From Lepus europaeus (lineage: Eukaryota > Chordata > Mammalia > Lagomorpha > Leporidae): a stretch of DNA of 64,000 nt. The position numbers and the translations under genes are program-made. The stretch lies in NCBI RefSeq assembly GCF_033115175.1, contig NC_084834.1:42452077-42516076 (forward strand). The letters run 5' to 3'. Under the pieces are notes generated by a model. The model saw only the letters and a list, made by a program, of their open reading frames with translations. It did no database searches and was not told where the DNA came from. Shown piece by piece: positions 10,693-21,308 of the stretch (position 1 is its first letter; each line of letters opens with the position of its first letter).

Positions 10693-11090
10693 ACAGGCAG
10701 AGTGGACAGTGAGAGAGAGAGACAGAGAGAAAGGTCTTCCTTTGCCATTGATTCACCCTCCAATGGCCGCCACTGCCTGCACGCTGCGGCCGGCGCACCG
10801 CGCTGATCTGAAAGTAGGAGCCAGGTGCTTCTCCTGGTCTCCAATGGGGTGCAGGACCCAGGCACTTGGACCATCCTCCACTGCACTCCCTGGCCACAAC
10901 AGAGAGCTGGCCTGGAAGAGGGGCAACCAGGACAGAATCCGGTGCCCCGACCGGGACTAGAACCCGGTGTGCCAGTGCCGCAAGGCGGAGGATTAGCATG
11001 TTGACCCGTGGAGCTGGCCCTCTCTCTCTCTCTTTCTACTTACTGCCTTTCTGTAATGATGCCTTTCAAATGAATAAATACGTTTTTAAA
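10384..11090 (+). mobile_element. Older CSINE split by a CSINE2
   Basis: The first part (10384-10668) has GGGGCTGGTGCTGTTGAG head, GATGGCCCAAGTCTTGGGA, GGGGAGTGAAACAGC and the CT tract. The last part (11020-11090) has the rest of the CT tract, GCCTTTCAAATGAATAAATA and the A tail. The break lies within its (CT)n tract. Confidence 0.88.
10669..11019 (-). mobile_element. Young CSINE2 nested in the CT tract of an older SINE
   Basis: Poly-T, then TTGACAGGCAGAGTGGACAG, CACCCTCCAATGGCCGCC, GACCGGGACTAGAACCCGG (reversed B box) and GGCGGAGGATTAGC head. CTCTCTCT lies on both sides, so the target duplication merges with the host tract. Confidence 0.93.
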
Positions 11091-11180
11091 AATTAGCCTA
11101 TAATTTTCTTGTATCTTTTTCTGGTTGGTATTAACATAATGATGGACTCAATGCTAGGAAATGTCTGTTTATCTTTTTGG
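11091..11180 (-). pseudogene. Ancient L1 ORF2 remnant (minus), continuation
   Basis: TTTTTCTGGTTGGTATTAAC and ATAATGATGGACTCAATGCT continue the antisense ORF2 reading after the SINE. Confidence 0.65.
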
Positions 11181-11526
11181 TTTTTTAATTTTTATTTTTA
11201 ATTACTTTTTAATAGATTCAGTGTGACATGTAATACAATTATAATAGCATAATCATGCCCCTTCCTCCCTCCTTTCCTTTCTCCACCTTTCTCCCTCCTA
11301 CCCTCCTTCCTTCTCACTCTCTTTTTTATATAAAATATTGTAAATTTCCATTACAGTAAGAAGGCTTAATACTTCAACTAATAAGAAGTTTAACAAGTAA
11401 AGAGCTAATAGATCCTAGTTAAGAGGGGATATAGACAATAGTTATAAATAATAATTGAATGGAAAAATGAGCATTTCAACCAAATACAGTAAATATTAAG
11501 TAATCACAGATCATTAACACTATAGA
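11181..11526 (-). mobile_element. L1 3'-end fragment inserted in older L1 (minus)
   Basis: A T-rich start is followed by GCCCCTTCCTCCCTCC and a pyrimidine-rich block, then AT-rich trailer sequence. The layout resembles the reversed 3' trailer of lagomorph L1 seen at 31649 and 52737, but is more diverged. The host L1 reading resumes near 11527. The assignment rests on layout and host interruption. Confidence 0.5.
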
Positions 11527-11549
11527 AGTTTTTCAAAGAGTTCTAGTAT

Positions 11550-11885
11550 AACTGGCGGGGCAGGGAGAGGATTAGCCTAGTGAGCTGCGGCGTGGCACCC
11601 CGGGTTCTAGTCCAGTTGGGGTGCTGGATTCTGTCCCGGTTGCTCCTCTTCCAGTCCAGTTCTCTGCTGTGGCCCGGGAAGGCAGTGGAGGATGGCCCAG
11701 GTCCTTGGGCCCTGCACCCTTCTTGGGAGACCAGGAGGAAACACCTGGCTCCTAGCTTCGGATCGGCACAACGCACCAGCCATAGCGGCCACTTGGGGGG
11801 TGAACCAACGGAAAAAGGAAGACCTTTCTCTCTCTCTTCTCTCTCTCTCACTATCTAACTCTGCCTGCCCCCCCCCCCCAAAAAA
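11550..11885 (+). mobile_element. CSINE2 with inverted 5' head
   Basis: From TGGCACCCCGGGTTCTAGTCC (B box) onward the SINE is normal. The first about 40 bases (11555-11592) are the reverse complement of the A-box head: AGGATTAGCCTAGTGAGC instead of GCTCACTAGGCTAATCCT. The flanks AAAGAGTTCTAGTAT (11535-11549 and 11886-11900) are a perfect 15-bp duplication, so the inverted piece is inside the inserted unit. Confidence 0.93.
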
Positions 11886-11900
11886 AAAGAGTTCTAGTAT

Positions 11901-12243
11901 GATTGCTTTAGTTATTCTTTCAATGCTTGTCAGAATTTACCAGCGGATACTTGGACTTTTAATTGGAATGATTTTGATTTCTGATTGAGTTTCTCGTTAT
12001 AGTTCTAGTGAAATTTTCTACTTCTTGATTCAGTTTTGTGGTTTCTGTTTGGAAGAATTTGTACATATCTTCTACTTCAGATAATTTGTTTTCATACAGT
12101 TTGTAATATTTTTGTTATATTTGTAATTACAAAGTTCACAGCTTTCCTCATATTCAGATTTTGTTTTAGGTATTTGCTTCTTCATTCATTTTTTTTCTAG
12201 GTTAAGTTAAAGGTTTGCCAATTTTATTGATCTTTTCAGACTT
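11901..12243 (-). pseudogene. Ancient L1 ORF2 remnant (minus), continuation
   Basis: Antisense ORF2 words are CAGAATTTACCAGCGG, TTCTACTTCTTGATTCAG, and AGGTTTGCCAATTTTATTG followed by ATCTTTTCAG. They are in order with the earlier segments. Confidence 0.75.
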
Positions 12244-12490
12244 TCTTTTTTTTCTTGTGAAGAAATGACTTTAAAGGGAATTCAAAAGCAAGATATATTT
12301 AGCATCAATTCATAAATTTGTGATGTATGCATAGATTAACAAGTATGACATCCTTAAAGACAAAGAATATTCTTTCACAATCTCTTTCGACTTTGGCTTC
12401 ATTAGGTACCACATCCATGAATATTGACTGTGTATAAAATAGATGAGGAATGACTTAATGAAGATCTCTTTCCTGCATATTTACAGAATG
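12244..12490. other. Unidentified about 250-bp insert within L1
   Basis: The antisense L1 reading stops at 12243 and resumes near 12491 (TGCTATTCTTCATTTTC). The insert has a T-rich left edge, as expected of a retrocopy in minus orientation. I recognise no family or protein. Confidence 0.4.
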
Positions 12491-12695
12491 AACTTTTTAT
12501 ATCATTAATTGTCTCCATATTTGCTATTCTTCATTTTCTTTATCTCTACTTAATTATTTATTATGATTTTCCTTCTTCCTGGGTTTAGGTTTAGTTTCTT
12601 CTTTCTCTAGTCCTTAATATGTAAAATTTGATATTAATATAAGATTCTTCTAATAGATGCATTTAGATCTATAAATTTCCTTTAAATCATGACTT
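12491..12695 (-). pseudogene. Ancient L1 ORF2 remnant (minus), continuation
   Basis: GGTTTAGTTTCTTCTTTCTC and GATGCATTTAGATCTATAAA match antisense L1 ORF2 order (the 'atagctataaatttcc' region). The reading then breaks at 12696. Confidence 0.65.
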
Positions 12696-13574
12696 TTTGG
12701 AGAGCCCATATAACATATAGATACAATAACGTTAATTTTAATTAAACATATGTGGGATTAAATTTCCATCCCTCTCATCTGTACAATTAAATTATCCTCT
12801 TGCACTTGTGTACAGTTCCTAGTACCCTCAAAGCTTTGTTGCTTCTCCTCATAGAGAAGATTCATCAGTGTACTATACTTTTGACAATTCTTGTCTGTAG
12901 AGGTAGACTTTATCTAAGAATGAGAATCTTAGAAAACAGTGGATAGTAAACTGAGTTTCACTGTTACTGAAGAATTTGCCTTATTTTCTAACATATTTAC
13001 ATGGAGAAGGATTCCTTATCTCTGTGAATCCACTGCTCTAGTATGCTCCTTCAACAGGCTCATCAGAATAACTAATATTGGTTAAAAAGTCCTTTTCTGA
13101 ATTATATCATAATTTATTGTGGCCTAAAAGCTTTTTCAACAATGCAGGAAGTGGAAGTCTCCATGAAATCAGAGAATGGGGCAGAGAATTTGTATCTTAT
13201 TGATACACAGCTGTGATTGATTCTTTGTCTCCAGTAGTTCCATCACAATAGTGAAAATATTGGTCCATGGCTACCTCTAGCTAATTTTAGATTATGCTTC
13301 ACTCTAGATAGCAGGTGCATTCTAGCTAGACAGGAATTTCAAATCACAGGTAGTTAATGCAACATTTAGAGATAGATCAAGGGCTTCTAAAATTCTTTCC
13401 CAAACATAACATACCAAAGTTACTGGACAATAACTTATGGAGAGCCTCCAGATTCTAATGAGGATAAGATTTCTTTCAAGTTGTTACAAGACTCCTTTGG
13501 TGAAGAAGAAACATACACAAGAGAGTGCAGGTTGCAAACATGCTGGGCTATCTTCTGTCTCCACCGGAAATGTG
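12696..13574. other. Unidentified about 880-bp insert within L1
   Basis: The composition is less AT-rich than the host and no L1 words are seen. No long frame exists in either direction. GGAGAGCC occurs at its left edge and again near 13440. It may be an old repeat I cannot name. Confidence 0.4.
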
Positions 13575-13637
13575 TAAGTCTGTTTATGACCCAGGAAAGA
13601 CAAGGTAACTGAAGAATAGAGGTAAGTCACACGGCTA
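13575..13637 (-). mobile_element. MIR-like core fragment
   Basis: The reverse complement reads GCCGTGTGACTTACCTC then TCTTCAGTTACCTTGTC, matching the order of the MIR core (tRNA-derived ancient mammalian SINE). Short and diverged. Confidence 0.45.
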
Positions 13638-14350
13638 TGTTTTATTTTAGTTTTTATTCATCTCAAAGCATTTTCTAGTTTTACAGCATTACCATTGACT
13701 AAATTATGTTACTAAATTCCCGAATAGTTGTCAATTTTTAAAATTTTTTCTTCTGCTATTACTAGTTATATTTCACAATGATTGGATAAGATATTCTGTA
13801 TGATTTTTATTTGTTTTCCATTTAATGAAATTATTTTTTGGTATTATATATAGTTGATTCTATTGAATTACCAATGTAAATTTTAGAAGATCATATATTT
13901 TGTTGATTCTATTGAATTACCAATGTAAATTTTAGAAGATCATATATTTTGTTGATACTCGATAGTATTATGGTTGTTTATTAGCTTCTAGTGTTGTTTA
14001 AAGGCTTTATTTCCTTATTAAATTTGTCTATATTTTCTATACTTTATTGAGGATGGCGTTTTGATGTCTCTAATTATTATGGGGCAGTTTATTTCTTTTT
14101 CAATTCTTTCAATGTTTGCTTTAACATTTTGAGACACTTTGAAAAATATGTTTAGTAGGTGTAATTGTATATGTTGTACATGTTTATAATTTTCATATGT
14201 TAATGGTGATATGTAATGTCCTTTATCTTACGTAACAATTTTTGACAAAATCTGTTTTGTCCCATATTGATACAGCTAACTTTGCACCTTTTTGGGTACT
14301 ATTTTCATGGAATACCTTTTTCTATCTTTTTATTTTTAAATTATTCTTCC
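13638..14350 (-). pseudogene. Ancient L1 ORF2 remnant (minus), endonuclease-side region
   Basis: Antisense ORF2 words are GATGTCTCTAATTATTATGG, ACAAAATCTGTTTTGTCCCA, GATACAGCTAACTTTGCACC and TTCATGGAATACCTTTTTC, which correspond to the N-terminal half of ORF2. A 49-bp tandem duplication lies inside it. Confidence 0.7.
13853..13950 (+). repeat. Exact 49-bp tandem duplication
   Basis: 13853-13901 and 13902-13950 are identical base for base, starting GTTGATTCTATTGAATTACC. A further GTTGAT follows before the sequences diverge. Confidence 0.97.
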
Positions 14351-15782
14351 AATAGACCAATTATGAGTATCTTCATAAAGCTTATTATTACATATGTTTT
14401 ATTTATTTATTCTACCTACCTATCTTTCCACTTACCTTCAAGGTAACTATTGTTTATGAATGCCTTACTTCTGCTATTTTGTAATTATTTTTTCCTACAG
14501 ATTGTATATCATTTGTTTTGTCTTCAATATCTGCCAATACTCACTTCCTTTGCATTTGGTCGATTTGTTTCTAGTGTACCATTTTGTTTACATGTTCATT
14601 TAACATGGTCTTAACATGTGATATTACTCTCCATTTATCTACTCTTTCTATATGGATTTCTAATGAATTTATAGGAGAAGTAATATTAAGAATGCTCAGA
14701 TTCTTTACAGATGTATATACAGAATGAACATTATATACATTTTAAAATTCATTATATTTAAATCATAAATTTAAAACTTTCTTCCTTTAGAAGCATCAGA
14801 AATAAAAAAAGAGGGAGAAAAACCTAATTGGAAGGAGAGAAAACTTAAAGAGGAGTACAGATTAAAATTTATCTCTGGTATGAATTTCAAAAGGTTTGCT
14901 TTTTCTTTTATTCTTGATTTTATTTTTAAAGAATATTCACCAATTGAATAGTAAATTCTATCCACCTGGATACTTTTTATTTAGACATAGTGTAATTAGT
15001 AGTTTTTATCTTATTCCTTTACTTAAAATTTTTAACATGGCAAAATTTATGACTCCTCTGGATATTTAGGATGTACTAACTTTAATTATGAGTCTGTATT
15101 CATAAAAGAAGTAGTGATTCTTTTTTTTTTGAAGTAGTGATTCTTGATAAGTGGGTGAGAATATATTCTCTGTGCCTCTGTTAGTATTGTTTAAGTTTAA
15201 TTTCAAACACAAAATAATTTTTGATTTTGTAATATCCAGAAAACAAATGACACTGTGCAATTTTCCTGTTATACAGGTAAACCTAAACATTTTGAAATAA
15301 GCAACAAACCCCCAAACTAGTTTCATCATTTACCAATTTGTTGAAAATTTTCAATGGAATAAGTTTCCAGACAAGACTCTAATATGATTAACATTACATG
15401 GCATGGCCTAGATTTGTAATTAATTTATTGTTAATAAATCTTAATTCTAAGAAACACACATTTGACATTTAACATATAAATGACCATGCTATTTATATCA
15501 ATTAACACGTATATCAAGTGTCAATTAGTAGTTTAAGAATTAATTAGTATGAAATTAATTTGTCAGAGTCTACTACTTAAATGTTAACATATTAAAATTC
15601 ATTGCAATTACAAGACAAGTATAAAATTTAGTTAGGTAAAAATTTATTATTTATATGCATTGTGAAATGGCCAATAATGAAATAGTTTTCTGACTATATA
15701 TGTATCAGCAGTAGAATTTGTTTTAACTAACATATTTTATAAAAATAATAATTTCCACCTCAGTTTTGTTTATTTATTTTTA
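14351..15782. other. AT-rich spacer, possibly more L1 remnant at the left
   Basis: 14351-14600 is T-rich and could extend the L1 remnant, but no word is decisive. The rest shows no coding signal. Minus-strand frames of 64 and 87 codons look random. Confidence 0.4.
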
Positions 15783-16117
15783 CAGATCTTTTAATTTTAA
15801 AGGCAGGGTTATATAGAGAGAGAAATAGAAGGGTGAGGAAGGGAGGCAGAGAGAGAGAATTAGATATCTTCCATGTGCTAGTTCTTTTCCAAAATGGTTG
15901 TAATTGTTTGCAGTGATCCACAGAGAAGTAAGGAGCCTGGGATTCCATCTGCATATTTCACGTGGTTGGCAGGGAGCCAAGCTCTTGTGCCATTTTCTGT
16001 TGCTTTTCCAGATTTCCAACAGGCAGTTGGATCAGAAGTGGAGCACCTGGGACTCAAATCTGCACTCATATGGGATACCAGTATTGTAGGTTGTGGCTTA
16101 ACCGCAATTCAAATCCC
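15783..16117 (-). mobile_element. Old C-repeat SINE
   Basis: Reversed order: TTTTAAAGGCAGGGTTATAT, purine tract, CATGTGCTAGTTCTTTTCC, GAGCCTGGGATTCCATC, GGATCAGAAGTGGAGCACC, CTCATATGGGATACCAG and a decayed head. Confidence 0.8.
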
Positions 16118-16167
16118 TCAATTCCATTTTAAAGAACCAGTGTCTTATTGATAATACACAGACTTTT

Positions 16168-16493
16168 TTTTTTTTTTTTGACTGGCAAAGTGGACAGTGA
16201 GAGAGAGAGACAGAGAGAAAGGTCTTCCTTCTGCCCTTGGTTCACCCTCCAATGGCCGCCGCGGCCAGCGCACCACGCTGATCTGAATCCAGGAGCCAGG
16301 TACTTCTCCTGGTCTCCCATGCAGGTGCAGGGCCCAAGGACTTGGGACATCCTCCACTGCACTCCTGGGCCACAGCAGAGAGCTGGCCTGGAAGAGGGGC
16401 AACCGGGACAGAATCTGCGCCCCGACCTGGACTAGAACATGGTGTGCCAGCGCCAGAATGCGGAGGATTAGCCTATTGAGCCACAGTGCCGGC
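16168..16493 (-). mobile_element. CSINE2 with target duplication
   Basis: Poly-T, TTGACTGGCAAAGTGGACAG, CACCCTCCAATGGCCGCC and GGACTAGAACATGGTGTG. The head ends GAGCCACAGTGCCGG. The flanks AATACACAGAC (from 16153) and AATATACAGAC (from 16494) form the duplication with one mismatch. Confidence 0.93.
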
Positions 16494-16509
16494 AATATAC
16501 AGACCTTTT

Positions 16510-17680
16510 AAATTATTGATTGTATGGCAGGGCTTCAAAGGGTTCACAACAAAACAGAATGAAAAGATAATGCAAATTATCTAGGACTTTTTGAAGGCTC
16601 TCATATTGTTTATTTTTATTATGATAGGTGTTCCAAGATTATTAAGAGCAGGATTTATAAAATAAGATGGAGCCAAAGAATAAAAGTACATAGAAAAATC
16701 AGCTCATGAGAAACAGATTTTAACTTTGGATTTAAGTTATAGTCTTTTTCCTGTATTTTATTTATGGCCTAGAAAACAAATACTCTGTACTAAGGAAGGC
16801 AATTCACTGAAACTATTTCCACTGTAAGAAATAATGTCAACTCAAACTGGTGTAGATATCAAAAAAGCATATGTTTTGCCTTAATTTTATCGTTACCTAT
16901 GGCCTTGCAATGCCATGAAATCATTCATGTTTTGGTTTGTCTTTCCTTTAGGTTGACATCACTCCCCAGCGAACTCTGAACCTGCTAGCTGTTCTCTACT
17001 CAGACTTATGTTTCCCTAAGAGCTGATAAGAGTGCAATGAACTAAATGAACTAAACAATGACAATGAACTACATTTTCACAAGTTGGGACTTAGTAGCAT
17101 ATACTAGGTAATATGTCCATGCTTATTTATGAGAAAATTGCAACTTTTGAAGCACTGTCCAAAATATTCTTATCTAAGTTCCATGCTTATCTCTAGTGCT
17201 TCTTAAGAAACATAAAATAAAAATGATGACGGTGAAGAAAACAATAGAAAAGAAAAATCTACAAAACCCTAGAGATTGTCAGACTGATTTAATAATTGGC
17301 CTCTGCAATATTCCTTCTCTCTCATTAATTAATTAATTTATAACTCATTATATAAGTATGAATACAACTGAGAAATATTCTCAGAAAAATTCTGATTACT
17401 TTTTCCAGGATAAGGAAAACATGGTGGGTGAGCAAAAACTAAGTAGGTTCAATGCGATAGATCTCACTTAGCTATTTCTAAATCCTTAATTCAAGAAAAA
17501 TATAGTACAATTCTAGGTTGAAACAGTAACAGAGAAATACCTTGTAAACTAATATGACAATGCTGTAGATTAAAAACTCCATATTGCCTGTCAGTTTGCA
17601 ACTAAATCATAAAAGTTCCAAAGAAAAGCCCACATATGTATACTTCGAATTCATGCCACAACACTCAAGAACAGAATATG
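16510..17680. other. AT-rich spacer, nothing recognised
   Basis: About 1.2 kb without a coding frame, RNA gene or clear repeat. Confidence 0.5.
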
Positions 17681-17681
17681 G

Positions 17682-17870
17682 TGGCCGGCACTGTGGCGTA
17701 GCTGGCAGAGCCACTGCCTGTAGATCTGGCATCCTACATGGGCGCTGGTTTCAGTATCAGCTGCTCTGCTTCCAATCCAGCTCTGTGCACTGGCCTGTGA
17801 AAATAGTAGAAGATGGCCCAAGTCCTCGGGCCCCTGCAACCACATGGGAGATCCAGAAGAAGCTCCAGTC
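17682..17870 (+). mobile_element. CSINE lacking its 3' half
   Basis: An intact head (GGCCGGCACTGTGGCGTAGC, ATGGGCGCTGGTTTCAG), then GATGGCCCAAGTCCTCGGG, ending abruptly after GAAGAAGCTCCAGTC. There is no CT tract or A tail, so the 3' part was lost after insertion. Confidence 0.88.
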
Positions 17871-18130
17871 TAGGAAATATAAAAACACAGAAGCATAAGT
17901 TAAATTGTAAATGAATGAAATAATCTATCTAGGGAATGGCGAATAATGTGATAAAATTCAATATCCCTGATGGATAAGTTTTAATATCAAAGGAATAGAT
18001 GAACACTTTTAACATGAAATTATTAATTAAATCTATTTCAATATCCATATAAATTATCACTGGTTACTGAGGTGCTCACACAATAAGCAGGATGTATTTC
18101 TCAGCAAGTAAAGGATCTGTCAAGACAGAT

Positions 18131-18150
18131 AATCACACACACACACACAC
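18131..18150 (+). repeat. (CA)n microsatellite
   Basis: About ten CA units followed by ATATACAGAGAGAG. Confidence 0.9.
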
Positions 18151-18257
18151 ATATACAGAGAGAGAAAGAGATTTATTACTCACATAATAAGTTTTCTAGT
18201 AGAACACAGCAAGGTCCTAAGCTGATCTGAAAAGGGCTTGAGAGATTAGGCAGAGGT

Positions 18258-18538
18258 CAGCGCCTCGGCTCAATAGGCTAATCCTCTGCCTGTGGCACCG
18301 GTACACCAGGTTCTAGTCCCGGTTGGGGCACCAGATTCTGTCCCGGTTGCCCCTCTTCCAGGCTAGCTCTCTGCTATGGTCCGGGAGTGCAGTGGAGGAT
18401 GGCTCAAGTCCTTGGGCTCTGCACCAGCATGGGAGACCAGGAGAAGCACCTGGCTCCTGGAGACCATTGGAGGGTGAACCAACGGCAAAGGAAGACCTTT
18501 CTCTCTGTCTCTCTCTCTCACTGTCCACTCTGCCTGTC

Positions 18539-18569
<31 letters not shown>

Positions 18570-18575
18570 AGAGAG
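18258..18575 (+). mobile_element. CSINE2 deletion variant with 17-bp target duplication
   Basis: Head and B box (GGTTCTAGTCC) are intact. In the body GGCTCCTGGAGACCATTGGAG replaces the usual CTTCGGATC..GGCCATTGGAG, removing the CpG-rich segment. The flanks AGAGATTAGGCAGAGGT (18241-18257) and AGAGAGTAGGCAGAGGT (18576-18592) differ at one base. The A tail is about 27 nt. Confidence 0.93.
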
Positions 18576-18599
18576 AGAGAGTAGGCAGAGGTAACTGAC

Positions 18600-19061
18600 T
18601 TCGATATTTAACATAGTTAAGGGTGGGACTGGGGTGAAGTTTCCCACACAAGTATAGGGCAGAGCTTGTGTTGGTCAGACTTCCAACTTGTTCAAAGATC
18701 AGGAGAGCCTTTTTTTAAAAACTTTTTTGGTTTATTTTTGCTTTTCTATTTGGCAAATTGATAACATTAGAAGAATATGAGAGGATGGGATGACTTGGTT
18801 TTAAATCTTTCAGCAAACATCATAAGAGAATTTGAATCTTTGTTACAATCATGTCAATATATATATTCTATAGAAACATATGTTAATCTAAAAGTTAAAT
18901 ATCCACATAATATTGAAGTAAAAGACAAGAATTTCAAAAGTATCATCATAAATTTATAAAGAATTCATATCATGAAAATAAAGGCAAAGATAAACACTAT
19001 ACAAGATCACTGTGTGAGTGTCAATTTTTTCGCAGCAATATGCCTGGTAATCTGGAAAAAT
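18600..19061. other. AT-rich spacer, nothing recognised
   Basis: No coding signal or clear repeat is seen. Confidence 0.45.
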
Positions 19062-19071
19062 AAAACTTTGG

Positions 19072-19321
19072 CGGGGCCGGTGTAGTAGGTAAGACCGCTG
19101 CCTGCACTGTCAGCATCCCATATGGGTGCTGGTTCTAATCCCAGCTGCTCTACTTTGATCCAGCACTCTTCTATGGCCTGGGAAAGCAATAGAAGATTGT
19201 CCAAGTTCTTGGTCCCTGCACGCACTTGGAAGACCAGGAGGAAGCTCCTGGCTCCTGGCTTCAGATTGTCACAGATCCAGCCCTTGAGGCCATATAGGGA
19301 GTGAACCAGCAGATGGAAGAA

Positions 19322-19363
<42 letters not shown>

Positions 19364-19431
19364 GTCTCTCCTTCTCTGTATGTGTAACTGTGACTTTCAA
19401 ATAAATAAATAAACATTTTAAAAAAGAAAAG
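19072..19431 (+). mobile_element. CSINE with 10-bp target duplication
   Basis: GCGGGGCCGGTGTAGTAGG head, TGGGTGCTGGTTCTAATCC B-box region, a long CT tract and AAATAAATAAATAAAC tail. AAAACTTTGG occurs at 19062-19071 and 19432-19441. Confidence 0.92.
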
Positions 19432-19621
19432 AAAACTTTGGAAACAGTAATCTATATGACAAAATATTTTTGAAGATTGATAAGAAATAGCCTTTCGATA
19501 GAATTAGTTATGCAATATGATAAATGAGGAGATTCCTTTTTCAATAGCAGGAAGAAAGATGCAGTTATCAGGAATTAATTTATTTGTAGGAGGTAGGTAT
19601 ATGGCATGTCACAGACAGACA

Positions 19622-19649
19622 GACACACACACACACACACACACACACA
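19622..19649 (+). repeat. (AC)n microsatellite
   Basis: About 13 AC units, preceded by ACAGACAGAC. Confidence 0.93.
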
Positions 19650-19904
19650 AATGTTCTCAGGAATAAAAGGAAATTCAGGGACATGCCAAATACAATAAAT
19701 GGAGATATATGGATTGTCTAAAATAGACTAGATGTTATTAAATTATTTACATATGCACAGCAATGCAAATGAAAACTTGGCAGGATATGTTTAGTCACAT
19801 AGTGTGCTGATGTGAATGTATGTATGAAATAGTAAATTCTGAAAAAATAGAAATGTTAGGAGATCAAGAATCCAGAAGTATGCCTGCATTCAAAAGGAGT
19901 TTAG

Positions 19905-20233
19905 GGGATTGGCATGGTGGCTTGTGGGCTAAGCCTCTGCTTGTGGAGCCAGCATCCCATATGGACGCAGGTTCGAGTCCTGGTTGCTCCACTTCCAATC
20001 TAGCTCCCTGATGATGTCCTGGAAGGCAGCAAAGAATGGCAGAGATTCTTGGGCCCCTGCATCTGCATGGGAGACACTGAAGGAGCTCCAGGCTCCTGGC
20101 TTTAAAATGTCTGGGCTCTGGCAGTTGCAACCATCTGGGGAGTGAACCAGCGGATGGAGGACCCCTATGCCTGTCTCTCCTTTCTGTCTGTGACTCTGCC
20201 TTTCGAATAAATAAATAAAAATTTAAAAAAAAT
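19905..20233 (+). mobile_element. CSINE with 17-bp target duplication
   Basis: GGATTGGCATGGTGGCTTGT head, GGTTCGAGTCC B box and AATAAATAAATAAAAATTT tail. The flanks ATTCAAAAGGAGTTTAG (19888-19904) and ATTCAAACGGAGTTTAG (20234-20250) differ at one base. Confidence 0.94.
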
Positions 20234-20250
20234 ATTCAAACGGAGTTTAG

Positions 20251-20848
20251 TATACTGCAAGCAGGCTGTATGTAACATAGGAATTATTGAAGAAACAATT
20301 GAACAGCTATGTAGAAATGCAAATATAGAAGGTTGGATCCATATATCACTTATTACAATAGTGACAACATATTTTACATTCATCAACATGTAATTACTGT
20401 GATTAAAAACAAGGGAAATCATATTTATAAACTCAAAAAATCAGTAAGATCTTTCTAAGCTTGTTGTAAAATACAAAATCAGGAGAAATATTATTGGATT
20501 TTTCTGTATATCTTGCAAACAATAGCATCCAGACTAGCAGTAGAATGCATGCTAAATGTTGATTATGCATGATTATTGTAATGATCAAGAACAATCACCT
20601 AAATGCTGATCAGGAGGAAATGTAAATAAAGGATGGAAAAATAGGTGACTATTACAGATGGGTAGAAATGAGTGTACTTGATGCACTCAACTAACTTTTC
20701 CTCAAAATAATTTGTTACTCTTAAAACAGGGGGAGGAAAATGTATACTTGATAAAATTTTATGCAAATAAAATGTGAAGTACTGTATGATTTGTGTAGGT
20801 ATGCACTGATTCTGAAATGTATTGGCTGTGGTAAGAACAAAAGAGGGG
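20251..20848. other. AT-rich spacer, nothing recognised
   Basis: No coding signal or clear repeat is seen. Confidence 0.45.
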
Positions 20849-20849
20849 C

Positions 20850-21052
20850 TTTGGGGCTGATGCTGTGGAATAGAAGATTAAATCTCTGCTTGCAGTGTCG
20901 GGATCTCATATGAGCACCAGTCTGTGTCCTGGATGCTCCACTTCTGATCCAGCTCCCTGCTAATGCACCTGCAAAAGCAGCAAAGAATGGTGCAAATACT
21001 TGGACATATGGGAGCTCTGGAGGAAGCTCCTGGCTGCCGGCTTTGGATCAGA
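20850..21052 (+). mobile_element. CSINE 5' part, left arm of an inverted SINE pair
   Basis: GGGGCTGATGCTGTGGAAT head through GATCCAGCTCCCTGC to GGCTTTGGATCAG, then it stops. The CT tract and tail are missing. A reversed SINE follows at once. Confidence 0.85.
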
Positions 21053-21288
21053 ACGTCAACTACTGGTTCACTCCCCACAGGATAGCAAAGGCCATTGCTG
21101 GGCCAGGCCAAAGACAGGAGCTTCATCTGCATCTCTCACGTGGATTGCAGGGGCCCAAACACTTGGATCATCTTCTGCTGCTTTTTCTGAGCATTATTAG
21201 GGAGTTAAATTGGAAGTGGTACACCTGGGACATGATCTGGTGCCAATACAGGATGCCAGCTTTATACCCAGTATAACACTGGCATCAA
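21053..21288 (-). mobile_element. CSINE 5' part, right arm of an inverted SINE pair
   Basis: The reversed SINE starts inside the body (CTACTGGTTCACTCCCCAC), with no purine tract or tail, and runs through CACTTGGATCATCTTCTGC to a head ending ATAACACTGGCATCAAG. Confidence 0.85.
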
Positions 21289-21308
21289 GTTTGTGTTATC
21301 TTACAAAA

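Noticed and set aside
18131..18150. Regular short repeats across the window considered as a CRISPR-like array
   Set aside because: The repeats are microsatellites or dispersed SINEs; no repeat-spacer periodicity exists and the DNA is mammalian.
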